Assembly (NCBI RefSeq): GCF_035440685.1
Contig: NZ_DAORMW010000001.1
Origin: Accumulibacter appositus
GTDB lineage: Bacteria > Pseudomonadota > Gammaproteobacteria > Burkholderiales > Rhodocyclaceae
Strand: one strand, 5' to 3'
Length of the DNA stretch: 64,000 bases
Part shown: positions 45,611-55,125 of the stretch, piece by piece
Layout of the letters: each line of letters opens with the position of its first letter
How positions within the stretch are numbered: the stretch's first letter is position 1
Notes under the pieces: model-generated
What the model was told of the DNA's origin: nothing
Seen by the model: only the letters and a program-made list of their open reading frames with translations
Database searches by the model: none
Translations under genes and position numbers: made by a program

Positions 45611-47110
45611 CTACCGGGAGGCCGCGTTTTCAGAATTGGCCTGACCTGCGGCTTGCGCGGCCACCTTGGAATCGCTCGGCATGTTTATTCTCCCGTCGGA
45701 ATCGCTCGCGGAACCGCCACTCGCGTATGGCGCCCCGCCCGACGCTTTGACCGCAACAGGCGTGGCTCGGCCGCCATCATATTGCGGCACCAGCAAGGCC
45801 TCTATTTCAGCGACATCTTTTTCCGAGAGCACCCCGGCAGCCGTTTTCAGGAGCAAGGTGCTGGCAAGAAACTCATAGCGCGCCTGCGCGAGATCGCGCT
45901 TGGCAAAGAACATTTGCCGTTCGGCGTCGAGAACGTCGGTATTGGTGCGGATCCCCGCCCTCATCCCGCGCTTTGTTCCTTCGACCGCGACGATGCTGGC
46001 ATCAACCGCCTTGCGATACGCGGCGACCCTGCCGACACCGGTCTCGACGGCCAGAAATTGACGCTTGACTTCGACCATCACCTCATTGCTGGCCAGGTCA
46101 AGCTCGGCCATCGAGCGCCCGCGATTGGCGATCGCCTGCCCGGTCAGAGCACTCACCCGGCCACCGGCAAACAAGGGGATATTGAGCTGCACCCCAACGG
46201 TGTTGATCGAGCTTTTCTGGTTGAGCGTCGAGATGGTCTCGTTCTCGGCTTTCATCGCGCGCGCCACCAGGTCCAGTTGCGGCAGATGGCCCGCGCGCGC
46301 GCGTTCGACTTCCAGACCCGACAGCTCAACGACTTTTCTGCGTGCACGGATCTCAGGGTTATGCTCCTGCGCCAACGCAGACCATTCGTCGAGCTGGCTG
46401 GGCACGATCCCGGTCGGGATGAAATCCGGCTGCAGCACCCACAGATCGCGCATCGGCGCACCGGTCATGCCTTCCAGCACGCGCCTCGTCACGGCCACCC
46501 GGTCGAGCGCCTCGGCACGATTGGCGCGGGCAAACTCCAGCCTCGATTCGGCCTCGGCGATCTCGGTAATCGTCCCTTCACCACCGCGCCGCAGGCGCTC
46601 GGCAAGCTCGCGCTGAGCGCCATAGGCGGCAATTTCGGCGTCGGCCAGCGTCAGTCGCTCGAGCGCCAGCAGAGCCTCAAAGTAGGCGGTCGACACCTTG
46701 CTGGCCAGTTCCGCTTCCTTGCGATCGAAGACGGCATTGCTGTAGGCCACCTGCACGCCCCCTTGTTGGTAGCGCACATAGCTCTCGTAGTTGAACAGCG
46801 GCTGGCGCAGCGTAATCGCCGCCTGCTTGTCGTAGTAGTCGAGGTCCTGAGTCACGTCAACCGTCGTCGACTGGCGTTCGCCGGTGTTCTTCGAATAGCT
46901 GCCGGTAATCGAGATCGTCGGCAGCAGGCCGGCGCGCCCGATGTCGATCGCGTACTGGCCGGCGTCGCGCTCGAAACGTGCCGCCTGAAAAGCCGGGTCG
47001 TTCTGGCGGGCGGCACGATAGGCGTCGAGCAAACCCGTGGCGAAAACCCCGGAAGACAGCAGCGCCAGGCTGCAAGCAGTGAGGCTGACGAGGCACTTGC
47101 GCATGCTCAT
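45611..47110 (-). CDS. TolC-family outer-membrane channel of a type I secretion system
   Basis: 499 aa with a signal peptide (LTACSLALLSSGVFA). Two TolC repeats are visible, with ALREPL-like block ITLRQPLFNYESYVRYQQG and VGVQLNIPLFAGGRVSALTG. The C-terminal 60 residues are a low-complexity Gly/Ser/Ala tail. It overlaps hlyD by ATGA at 47110; ATG 47104, two codons in, has the better spacing from GAGGA. Forms the exit duct for the HlyD/ABC pair. Confidence 0.92.
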   Translation of the reverse strand: MSMRKCLVSLTACSLALLSSGVFATGLLDAYRAARQNDPAFQAARFERDAGQYAIDIGRAGLLPTISITGSYSKNTGERQSTTVDVTQDLDYYDKQAAITLRQPLFNYESYVRYQQGGVQVAYSNAVFDRKEAELASKVSTAYFEALLALERLTLADAEIAAYGAQRELAERLRRGGEGTITEIAEAESRLEFARANRAEALDRVAVTRRVLEGMTGAPMRDLWVLQPDFIPTGIVPSQLDEWSALAQEHNPEIRARRKVVELSGLEVERARAGHLPQLDLVARAMKAENETISTLNQKSSINTVGVQLNIPLFAGGRVSALTGQAIANRGRSMAELDLASNEVMVEVKRQFLAVETGVGRVAAYRKAVDASIVAVEGTKRGMRAGIRTNTDVLDAERQMFFAKRDLAQARYEFLASTLLLKTAAGVLSEKDVAEIEALLVPQYDGGRATPVAVKASGGAPYASGGSASDSDGRINMPSDSKVAAQAAGQANSENAASR

Positions 47111-48495
47111 TCCTCGGTCAACGCGGCATGAAAGCGGTCCTGCAGCGGCTTGAAGAGATAGTTGAGCATCGTCCGCTCGCCCGTCTTGACGAAGACCTGT
47201 GCCGGCATGCCGGGCTTGATTTCGTGCGCCTTCAGTTTCTTCATGCCGGCCTCGGTAACTACCACCTTACCGCGGTAGAAGGGCGGCAGCTTGCCTTGTG
47301 GATCGGTCGTCACATCGGCGTCGACCTGCACAAACTCGCCAGGAATCTGCGGCGTGGTGCGCTGGTTGAACGCCGGAAAGGTAATTTCTACAGGCAGGCC
47401 CAGGCGGACCTTGTCGATCAGGTCGGTGGGAATCTGAACCTCGATGCGCAAGGGCTCGTTCTTCGGCACGATGTCCATCAAGGACGTCCCCTGCGCCAAT
47501 ACGCCACCGACGGTGTGCACGCTGAGACCAACGACGATGCCTTCACTCGGGGCATGCACGGTGGTGTTGGCCAGTTCGAAAGCCAGCCCTTCAAGGCGAC
47601 TCTCCAGCGAGCTGGTTTCCTTCTGCACGTCCGAGAGCGCGTTCTCGACCTCCTTGTGGTACTCCTGCTGTCGCGCAACCATGCGCATCCGTGTCTCGCC
47701 AATGCTCTGCTGAGCGCGCCCGAGATTGCCGAGGTCCTCGGAAATAGCGCCATGGAGTTGCGCCAGCAGGCGTTCCTGCTCCGACAGACGATTGCGTGGC
47801 AAATAACCTTCGGCTGCCAGCTCGCGTAGCCCCTTCAGTTCTTCAAGCAGCAGCCGCGCCTGTTCCTCTTTCGAGCGCCGCGTCGCCTCGAGTCCCTTGA
47901 CATACGATTGCAGGCCGGCCAGCGTATTCTGCATCGCGCCCAGTTCGGCTTGCAGTCCCGCCTGCCGCGAACGCAGCAGCTGCGTCTGCACGGCCATGGC
48001 ACTCGCCGCACGCGGATCGTCCTTGTTCTTCAGCAGTTCCTCGGGAAAGACGATCTCCGCCTCTCCGGCCACGTCGGCGAGCAAACGCGCCTCGGTGGCC
48101 TTGGCCACCAGCCACTGACTGTGCGTTACCTGGAATTGCGAACGCGCCGTGGTCGGGTCGAGGCGCAGCAGAACGTCGCCTTTGCGAACTTCATCGCCGT
48201 CCTTGACCAGGATCGCCTCGACCATCCCCGGCCCCAGATTCTGTACGGTCTTGCGATTTCCCGTGACCACCACCTGTCCGCTCGCCGGTACGCCCTGGTC
48301 GAGCGGAGCCAGCGCCGCCCACAGCATGAAGCCACCGAAGCCAAGAATCAGCACCAGCCAGCCGATTCGCGAAACATAGTGATGATTGATGGCGACACCG
48401 CTGGCGCCCGCCTTGGCCGTCGCAACCGAGACATCGGTCAATTCGGTGATCTCGCTGTCGGAAGCATCCCTGCGCGTGAACAAACTCTTTGCCAT
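47107..48495 (-). CDS. HlyD/PrtE-family membrane fusion protein
   Basis: 462 aa. Cytoplasmic N-terminus, one membrane helix at about residues 43-63 (IGWLVLILGFGGFMLWAALA), a split lipoyl/barrel-sandwich domain (NLGPGMVEAILVKDGDEV; VHAPSEGIVVGLSVHTVG), a long coiled-coil hairpin at about 150-310, and the C-terminal HlyD signature region (VVTEAGMKKLKAHEIKPGMP). Bridges the ABC transporter and TolC. Ribosome site AGAGGA. Confidence 0.94.
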   Translation of the reverse strand: MAKSLFTRRDASDSEITELTDVSVATAKAGASGVAINHHYVSRIGWLVLILGFGGFMLWAALAPLDQGVPASGQVVVTGNRKTVQNLGPGMVEAILVKDGDEVRKGDVLLRLDPTTARSQFQVTHSQWLVAKATEARLLADVAGEAEIVFPEELLKNKDDPRAASAMAVQTQLLRSRQAGLQAELGAMQNTLAGLQSYVKGLEATRRSKEEQARLLLEELKGLRELAAEGYLPRNRLSEQERLLAQLHGAISEDLGNLGRAQQSIGETRMRMVARQQEYHKEVENALSDVQKETSSLESRLEGLAFELANTTVHAPSEGIVVGLSVHTVGGVLAQGTSLMDIVPKNEPLRIEVQIPTDLIDKVRLGLPVEITFPAFNQRTTPQIPGEFVQVDADVTTDPQGKLPPFYRGKVVVTEAGMKKLKAHEIKPGMPAQVFVKTGERTMLNYLFKPLQDRFHAALTEE

Positions 48496-48513
48496 CGTCC
48501 TCTGCCTGGTAAA

Positions 48514-50352
48514 TTAGACGCCGATGACGGGCGTCGATGGGAGCCCGCTCGCCGCAGCTGCCGAAGTCGCAGGTCGAACCGCGCCGGCCCTGCGCCCGGC
48601 TGGCGGCGAAGCGGCTGAACCTGTTGCATTCGCAGCCTGTGGTGCGCCTGGCGCATTCGGGGCGTTGGGCGCATTGGCCGAGCGCATCGCCGCCAGAATC
48701 TGGTCGCGTGGACCGTGCGCCTTCACCGTTCCCTCATGCAGAACCAGAATGCTGTCGGCAATGGCGAGGGTGGTGATCCGGTGGGTGACGATGACCACCG
48801 TCCGCTTCTTCGCTTTCAAGCGCCGGATGGTGTCGGCCAGGGCCGCCTCGCCCAGATCGTCGAGGTTGGAGTTCGGTTCGTCGAGGACGATCAAGGCCGG
48901 GTCGCCGTAAAGAGCGCGCGCCAAGCCTATGCGTTGCTTCTGGCCGCCTGAGAGCGCACTACCCGCCTCGCCGAGTGGCGTGTCGTAACCGTTCGGCAAC
49001 AGCAGGATCAAGTCATGGACACCAGCGGCCTGCGCCGCCGCCAGGACCTGCTCCGAATCGACTTCGCCAAAACGGGCGATATTCTCGGCGACCGACCCGC
49101 CAAAGAGCTCGATATCCTGCGGCAGGTAACCCAGATACGGGCCCAGCTCGTCCTTGTTCCACTTGAAAATCTCCGAGCCGTCCAGGCGCACCGATCCCGC
49201 CAACGTTGGCCAGATGCCGACCAGCAAGCGCGCCAGTGTCGACTTGCCGGAGGCACTGGGACCGATGACGGCGACCACTTCACCGGGCTGCAGCTTGAAG
49301 CTCACATTCTTGAGAATCAGCGTCTTGCTTCCCGGCGCCGCCGTCGCCGCGTTCTCGACAAGCACTTCGCCAAGCGGCCTGGGCAGCGGCATTCCGGCCT
49401 TGCGCGCCGGATATACGCTCAGCAGTTCGCTCAAGCGCTTGTAGGCGGCGCGCGCCGAAACCAGTTGTTTCCAGTTGCCGATCAGCGCCTCCACCGGCGC
49501 CAGGGCCCGACCAACCAGAATCGAACCGGCGATCATCATTCCCGGTGTAATCTCGCCCTCGATGGCCAGCAGCGCGCCATAGCCCAGGGCCAGGGACTGC
49601 ATCGAGATGCGGGCGAAGCGGGTCAGCGCCGTCAACATGCCGGCACGATCACTGGCCAGCGCCTGTTGCTCAAGGAACTTCTGGTGCAGCTTGAACCAGC
49701 GGCCGCGAATCGCCGGCAGCATGCCCATGGCCTCGATCACTTCGGCATTGCGCAAGTTGTTGTTGGCCTGCGCATTGGCCGCCATCGAGAGCTTTTGCGC
49801 TTCGCCGAGAGGGCCCGCCGACACGCGCTCGTTAACCACCGCCAGTGTCAGCAGGACCAGCATGCCGACCAGCGCAAAAACGCCCAGTTCGGTGTGCATC
49901 ATGAAAATCACTACCAGATAGATCGGCATCCAGGGCGCATCGGTCAGAGCAACCAGCCCGGCACCGGTCAGCGTCTGCCGCATCGACGTCAGATCGTGCA
50001 GTGCCTGCGCGGGATTCTGCCCTGCCTGGCGTAGGTTGCGTTCGAAAGTCGCGTCGAAGATGCGCTGGTTGATGTCGAGGTCGAGGCGAGCGCCGACACG
50101 CACCAAGACCATCGACCGGATCCATTCCAGCAGGGACATCAGCGCCAGCAGGCCGAGCGCCATCACCGTCAGCATCAACAAGGTGGTCGGATTGCGGCTC
50201 CCGAGCGCGCGATCGTAGAGCTGCAGCATGTAGATCGCTGGCGTCAGCATCAACAGATTGGTGAAGAAGCTGAACGCGCCAACGGTCATGAACGCCTTAC
50301 GAAACGATAGCAGCACCCGCTCGAGCTCGGGGCGTTGGGAGGGCTCAGTCAT
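48514..50352 (-). CDS. Type I secretion ABC transporter (PrtD/AprD family)
   Basis: 612 aa. Six-helix transmembrane domain (about residues 20-300), then ATPase: Walker A GPSASGKST near 369, signature LSGGQKQRIGLARAL and Walker B ALIVLDEPNS. No N-terminal C39-like domain, as in PrtD. The last 50 or so residues are an unusual Ala/Asn/Pro/Gly tail (NAPNAPNAPGAPQAANA) not needed by the family. First gene of the operon prtD-hlyD-tolC-hydrolase. No RTX-type substrate gene is seen in the window. Confidence 0.94.
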   Translation of the reverse strand: MTEPSQRPELERVLLSFRKAFMTVGAFSFFTNLLMLTPAIYMLQLYDRALGSRNPTTLLMLTVMALGLLALMSLLEWIRSMVLVRVGARLDLDINQRIFDATFERNLRQAGQNPAQALHDLTSMRQTLTGAGLVALTDAPWMPIYLVVIFMMHTELGVFALVGMLVLLTLAVVNERVSAGPLGEAQKLSMAANAQANNNLRNAEVIEAMGMLPAIRGRWFKLHQKFLEQQALASDRAGMLTALTRFARISMQSLALGYGALLAIEGEITPGMMIAGSILVGRALAPVEALIGNWKQLVSARAAYKRLSELLSVYPARKAGMPLPRPLGEVLVENAATAAPGSKTLILKNVSFKLQPGEVVAVIGPSASGKSTLARLLVGIWPTLAGSVRLDGSEIFKWNKDELGPYLGYLPQDIELFGGSVAENIARFGEVDSEQVLAAAQAAGVHDLILLLPNGYDTPLGEAGSALSGGQKQRIGLARALYGDPALIVLDEPNSNLDDLGEAALADTIRRLKAKKRTVVIVTHRITTLAIADSILVLHEGTVKAHGPRDQILAAMRSANAPNAPNAPGAPQAANATGSAASPPAGRRAGAVRPATSAAAASGLPSTPVIGV

Positions 50353-51337
50353 GCATACTCATCCTGGGAAACAATGATCCCGGCAAAAAACACGGGCCGG
50401 CACGCCGGCCGCGAAGAACTCGCGAGTCGGGCAGCGGCGCCAGCGGTGCGCGCAATGGAATGGGGAACTGCCATACGCATGCGGCCTTCCCAAGTGACGC
50501 CGAGCATCGGTCACGGCTTCGACGGCCTTGTTGGTGCTCCCCACTTGTTGCTTGTTATTGCTTCTTGGCATCAAGAGCCATGCTCAGCAGTCATTTGGGC
50601 AGCAGGGATAATGACATAAGGGGCAGGGGTAAGCCAGCCCGCTGACTGCCTCGGTGTGACAACCGTCACCCTTCCGCGAGATTCGCCGATAACACTCGGC
50701 CAATCTCCAGCGCACCAGCAAGAAACCCGGCCCGCGAGTTCCACGCAGGCCGCGCTCACCTCGCTCCGGTGCGGCGTGAACAGCGAAGCGCTGACCACGC
50801 GCGGCACCTGTTCACGGCGCCGATAGAGCCAAAGCCACTTGCTGCGCCGTAGTTCCCGGGGGGGTCAGGGCCGAAATGAGGCGACTGGGGCGGCGGCCTG
50901 GACTCCGAAACGGGTTCGGTAAACAGCAGCGTGCTGGTACCGGGATAAAGGCTGTCGAAGACGAGAGCTAACAGCAGCATGGCGTCGCTCTGTCGCGCGT
51001 CTGGCCTGCGTCGAGGATGAAGGTCAGCTTCTTCTCGATTTCTGTCGAGGCACTCACCTCCTGACTACCCGAAGCCTGGCTGACAAAGACGAATCCCCGG
51101 GTTTCGATTCACCGAGCATGCATCCTTTCAGCATGATCGATGGGGGAACCGCCCCACCGATCATGCTGCCACTTCGATAGATCGGCGATGCCGGCTCCTA
51201 CCGGCAGCTCCGCCTGGGGGGCGTCTCTGGCCGCCCTCTTGCTGTCCGTTACGCGCAAAACGATCCGCAACATCGACCCGCCGCGCACCAGCACCTTGCC
51301 GTACCATTGCCTCTTCCCAAGGAAATCAGGAACGTCC
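50353..51337. other. Intergenic region of 985 bases
   Basis: Lies between the divergent secretion operon and the cytochrome gene. No recognisable protein on either strand. It contains a long inverted repeat at 51129-51168. It must hold the promoters of both flanking transcription units, though none is clear. Confidence 0.5.
51129..51168. repeat. Long inverted repeat (17-bp arms)
   Basis: CAGCATGATCGATGGGG and CCCCACCGATCATGCTG pair over 17 bases with one mismatch, around a 6-base loop. No T-run follows on either side. It could be an operator, a transcript hairpin or a mobile-element remnant. Confidence 0.7.
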
Positions 51338-52147
51338 ATGCACGCCTTCTTGACTCGTTCCTTTTTCGCTCTCGCGATCCTCGTGGTCAGCGCGGCGGTT
51401 TTCGCGCAATCCGCCAGTCCCGTATTGACCGTTGACGGTGAGAACGGCCGTCAAAGTCTTAGCCTCGACGACTTGCGTGGCCGCCTGGAAACCCACGAGA
51501 TCGAAGTCGTCAATCCGGATCTGGGCAGACCCGTTCGCTACCTGACTTTTTCGCTCGCCGATGTTCTCAGTCTGATGGATGCCGGCGACGCGGAAGATCT
51601 GGTTTTCCATTGTCTGGACGGTTACGAGAGCAACACCGCCGCCGCCAACGTCGCCAAACTCGATCTCCGGCTCGCTTACGGCGAAGACGGTGTTCCAGGA
51701 CGGTGGTCACCCATTCCCACCGGGAAGACGATGACCGACCCGGCGCCATTCATCGTCATCAGCGCCAACACCTCGGACTCGAAGATCTTTTCCTGGCCAT
51801 TCCAGATGACCCGCATCGAAGCCGTCTCGTTTGCCACGAAGTTCCCCCTGACCCTGCCCACCGGCGCGCCCGCCGACAGCGAGGTTTCCAGGGGCTTCAC
51901 CGTATTTCGCGAGCAATGCCTAAAGTGCCACTCGGTCAATCTGCAGGGCGGCGAAGTCGGCCCCGAGCTGAATATTCCGAAGAACATCACCGAATACCGC
52001 AGCACCGGCTTTCTGCGTCAGTGGATCCTCGACCCCAGTCAATTCCGGGCACGCGCAAGAATGCCGCCCACGCAGCTGACGCCCGGGGAAATCGACGAGG
52101 TCATCGCCTATCTACGGTATATGGCTGGCCACAAAAAAGGCGGATAG
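51338..52147 (+). CDS. Periplasmic c-type cytochrome with N-terminal oxidoreductase-like domain
   Basis: 269 aa. Signal peptide (FALAILVVSAAVFAQS). The middle (DLRGRLETHEIEV to FPFQ-like WPFQMTRIEAV) looks like the sulfite-oxidase-fold domain of small molybdopterin-type proteins (FSLADVLSLMDAG; LVFHCLDGYES), with no obvious cofactor cysteine beyond FHCLDGY. The C-terminal 80 residues are a monohaem cytochrome c: CLKCH haem site, and RMPP with Met as likely sixth ligand. ATG 51338 follows AGGA; earlier frame lacks a signal peptide. Electron partner unknown. Confidence 0.8.
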   Translation: MHAFLTRSFFALAILVVSAAVFAQSASPVLTVDGENGRQSLSLDDLRGRLETHEIEVVNPDLGRPVRYLTFSLADVLSLMDAGDAEDLVFHCLDGYESNTAAANVAKLDLRLAYGEDGVPGRWSPIPTGKTMTDPAPFIVISANTSDSKIFSWPFQMTRIEAVSFATKFPLTLPTGAPADSEVSRGFTVFREQCLKCHSVNLQGGEVGPELNIPKNITEYRSTGFLRQWILDPSQFRARARMPPTQLTPGEIDEVIAYLRYMAGHKKGG

Positions 52148-52375
52148 CTCGCGCAGGCTGTGATCCGGTGCCGAGCGATGGACGCGTACGACGATCACAC
52201 CGAAACGAGTGGGGCTCTCCGCATTGGACGGCGACCCTTCCCGTGCCTCGCTTCGATGCCCCTTTTCCCACGCGGGAGAATTCGTTGGTATATTTTATTT
52301 TGTGGGCTATTTTGTGGCCCACCGCCGAACATAACTATATTATTTTTATTTTTTCAATCACTTACGAGGCCATGC

Positions 52376-52466
52376 TGGCGGAGAGAGCGGGATTCGAACC
52401 CGCGTTAGGATATTATCCTAAACACGCTTTCCAGGCGTGCGACTTAAACCACTCATCCATCTCTCC
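52376..52466 (-). tRNA. tRNA-Ser (GGA)
   Basis: 91 nt, long variable arm (class II). Acceptor GGAGAGA pairs with TCTCTCC, anticodon loop CTGGAAA gives GGA (codon TCC), T-arm GGTTCGAATCC, discriminator G and encoded CCA. Confidence 0.97.
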
Positions 52467-52545
52467 GCAAGAGGGCGGAGTTTAGCAGAAGGCGACGCCA
52501 ACACCAAACGTAAAACGAGCCAGAACGACAGTGCACCGCGCCGCG

Positions 52546-53358
52546 CTAGCCCGGACCCGAGCCAAGCGACGGCTCGGCCACCTGACGCTGGCGCAGGGTT
52601 TCAAAAAGGCAAACGGCAGCGACGGCAGCGACATTCAAGGACTCACTGGCTGCAGCCATGGGGATGCGCAGCTGCCGGCTGGTTTGCGCCGCGACTAGCG
52701 GCCGGACGCCAAGACCTTCGCTGCCAAAAACCCAGGCCAGCGGTCGGCCAAGCGTAGTGCTGTAGAGACTGCTCGATGCGGCGGGTAGCGTGGCGACGGA
52801 CTGGCCACGATAGGCGACGAGAAAAGCGCTCAAATCACGGTCTTCGTGGATCGCGAGTTGGAAATGCGCTCCCATGGCCGCGCGCAGGGTTTTGGGCGAC
52901 CAGGCTTGCGCGCAATCCGCCGAGAGCAGAATCTGATGGAAACCGGCGGCGGCTGCGCTACGCAGGATCGAACCAAGATTGCCGGGATCCTGAACGCCAT
53001 CAAGCAGAACCGTATCGGCGGCATGATCACCGCCGCCAGCCGGCTGTGGCCGCGCCACGACGGCCATGATGCCGCTGGGCGTATCGACCAGCGCCAGCTC
53101 CTTGAACAAGGCATCGGCGACGTAGCTGATACTGCTGCCCGCTGGCCGGCGATCAAGGTAGCGCGCATTCTCCGGCCGGCCTGCACCGCTGTCGCTGACC
53201 ACGATCTCTTCCGGCACCCCGCAGCTCGCCTCGTAGGCCTCGATCAGGTGCATGCCATCGAGCAGCACGCGGCCGCTCTTGCGCCGCTCACGACTGCTTT
53301 GCGAGAGTTTCAGTAGCCCCTTGTAATGGGCATTGTCGCGCGAGGCGATCCGTTTCAT
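52546..53358 (-). CDS. TrmH/SpoU-family RNA 2'-O-methyltransferase
   Basis: 270 aa. An N-terminal RNA-binding substrate domain (SRDNAHYKGLLKL) precedes the SpoU knot domain: LLDGVQDPGNLGSILRSA, WVFGSEGLGV and IPMAAASESLNVAAV. Likely a 23S rRNA ribose methylase of the RlmB-like group; the target base is not readable. Starts by ATGA overlap with rnhB and ends the envelope operon. Confidence 0.9.
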   Translation of the reverse strand: MKRIASRDNAHYKGLLKLSQSSRERRKSGRVLLDGMHLIEAYEASCGVPEEIVVSDSGAGRPENARYLDRRPAGSSISYVADALFKELALVDTPSGIMAVVARPQPAGGGDHAADTVLLDGVQDPGNLGSILRSAAAAGFHQILLSADCAQAWSPKTLRAAMGAHFQLAIHEDRDLSAFLVAYRGQSVATLPAASSSLYSTTLGRPLAWVFGSEGLGVRPLVAAQTSRQLRIPMAAASESLNVAAVAAVCLFETLRQRQVAEPSLGSGPG

Positions 53359-53957
53359 GATTCGCCGAGGCGCGCCACCGGCGCGAAGCTGCGGCGGTGC
53401 TGCGGACTTGCACCATGTTCGCGCAAGGCCTGCAGATGAAACGCGGTCGGGTAACCCTTGTGGCGATCAAAACCGTACTGCGGATAGCTGGCATGCAGCG
53501 CGAACATGCCTGCGTCACGAGAGGTCTTGGCGAGAATCGATGCGGCGGCGATCGCTGCGAACTTGCCGTCACCGCCGACGACGGCTTCGACCGAACACGC
53601 CAGTTGTGGACAATGGCTGCCGTCGACCAGCGCATGGCTCGGCCTTACCCGACCCTGCGCGCCGGCAAGCGCCGCGACGGCGCGCTGCATGGCCAGCAGG
53701 CTGGCCTGCAGGATGTTGATCCGGTCGATCTCGGCGACACTGGCTTCAGCGACTGCCCAGGCCAGCGCGGTGCCGCGAATCTGCTCGGCAAGTGCTTCGC
53801 GCTTGCTGGCCGAAAGTTTCTTCGAATCGTTCAGGCCGGCGATTGGCCGACCTGGATCGAGGATCACGGCGGCAGCAAGCACCGGTCCCGCCAGCGGCCC
53901 GCGGCCAGCCTCGTCGACGCCGCAAACGAGGCCCTCAACCGGCAACAGCAAGTGCAT
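53355..53957 (-). CDS. rnhB: Ribonuclease HII
   Basis: Removes ribonucleotides and RNA from DNA-RNA hybrids. 200 aa. The start at 53957 gives VCGVDEAGRGPLAGPV at residue 11, with Asp/Glu catalytic residues, then LNDSKKLSA and the third acid in LVDGSHCP. A longer upstream frame lies inside lpxB and is rejected. Overlaps lpxB by 23 bp and the methyltransferase by ATGA. Confidence 0.95.
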   Translation of the reverse strand: MHLLLPVEGLVCGVDEAGRGPLAGPVLAAAVILDPGRPIAGLNDSKKLSASKREALAEQIRGTALAWAVAEASVAEIDRINILQASLLAMQRAVAALAGAQGRVRPSHALVDGSHCPQLACSVEAVVGGDGKFAAIAAASILAKTSRDAGMFALHASYPQYGFDRHKGYPTAFHLQALREHGASPQHRRSFAPVARLGES

Positions 53958-55125
53958 CGACGCGTAGCGCTGCGCTTGGCAAGCAAGCGATGACTGCGTC
54001 AGCCGCCTTCTCGGCGGCGTTCTGCCGCAGCTGCAGATGAATCCCCCGAAATACGGACTTGATGCGCTCACACGCCGCCGTGTCCGCATAGAGATTGAGC
54101 AGCGCCTGCGCCAGATTATCGGCGGTCGCCTCGTCCTGGATGAACTCCGGAACGACGAACCTGCCGGCGAGAATGTTCGGCAGACCGACATAGGGCAGGT
54201 AGCCCATGCGCCGCATCATTCGGTAGGACAGCGGCGCCATCTTGTAGGCGATGGCCATTGGCCTCTTGAGCAGCGCGGCCTCGAGGGTCGCCGTACCGCT
54301 GGCGACCAGGACGGCATCGGCAGCCATCATCGCCTGATGGGCATGTCCGAAGAGCAAGCGAATGGGCAACTGCTTCGCCCGCCGACGGTGCAGCGCGGCT
54401 TCGAACAGCAGGCGCGTTTCACGCGTCGCCAGCGGGGCGAGAAAAATCGCCTCCGGAATCTGCTCATGCATGCGGCGAGCGGTTTCGATAAAGGTCTCCG
54501 CCATGTACTGCAGTTCTGACTGCCGGCTGCCGGGCAAGAGCGCGAAAACCGGCGTCGTCGGCGAAATGCCAAGTAGTGTGCGCGCCGCATGGCGACCGTC
54601 TTCGAGGGGCAACATGTCAGCCAGCGGATGGCCGACATAGCTCACCGGAATGCCCTGCTTCTCGTAGAGCGCGGTCTCGAAGGGAAAAAGTGCCAACATC
54701 CGCGAAACGGCCACCCCGATGCTGTGAATGCGCTCGCCGCGCCAGGCCCAGATCGACGGGCTGACGTAGTGGACGCTGGCGACCCCTTGCCGCTTGAGCA
54801 CCTTTTCGAGCGAAAGGTTGAAATCCGGCGCGTCCACGCCGATGAACACGTCCGGCGGGTCGGCCAGCAAGCGGCGCTTGAGGTCACGGCGAATCGCGGC
54901 GATCTCGCGATAGTGCCGCAGAACTTCGACATAACCGCGGACAGCCAGCTTTTCGAGCGGATGCCAAGCCGTAAAGCCTCTCTCGAGCATCTTAGGCCCA
55001 CCGACACCGAAAAACACCGCCCCGGGAAGCCTCGCCTGCAAGGCCTGCATCAGCTGACTGGCTAGAAGATCGCCCGAGGCTTCGCCGGCAACCATCGCGA
55101 TGCGCACCGGTCCCGCTACCCTCAT
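53935..55125 (-). CDS. lpxB: Lipid-A-disaccharide synthase
   Basis: Joins UDP-2,3-diacylglucosamine and lipid X in lipid A synthesis, at the inner membrane. 396 aa, GT-B fold: MVAGEASGDLLASQLM at the N-terminus, VGVDAPDFN-type GVDAPDFNLSLE, VSPSIWAWRGERI, LLPGSRQSEL and ASGTATLEAAL. ATGA overlap with lpxA. Confidence 0.96.
   Translation of the reverse strand: MRVAGPVRIAMVAGEASGDLLASQLMQALQARLPGAVFFGVGGPKMLERGFTAWHPLEKLAVRGYVEVLRHYREIAAIRRDLKRRLLADPPDVFIGVDAPDFNLSLEKVLKRQGVASVHYVSPSIWAWRGERIHSIGVAVSRMLALFPFETALYEKQGIPVSYVGHPLADMLPLEDGRHAARTLLGISPTTPVFALLPGSRQSELQYMAETFIETARRMHEQIPEAIFLAPLATRETRLLFEAALHRRRAKQLPIRLLFGHAHQAMMAADAVLVASGTATLEAALLKRPMAIAYKMAPLSYRMMRRMGYLPYVGLPNILAGRFVVPEFIQDEATADNLAQALLNLYADTAACERIKSVFRGIHLQLRQNAAEKAADAVIACLPSAALRVDALAVAG

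Noticed and set aside
45653..47131. Plus-strand open frame of 492 codons over the tolC-like gene
   Set aside because: Antisense shadow; His/Arg-rich translation without domains.
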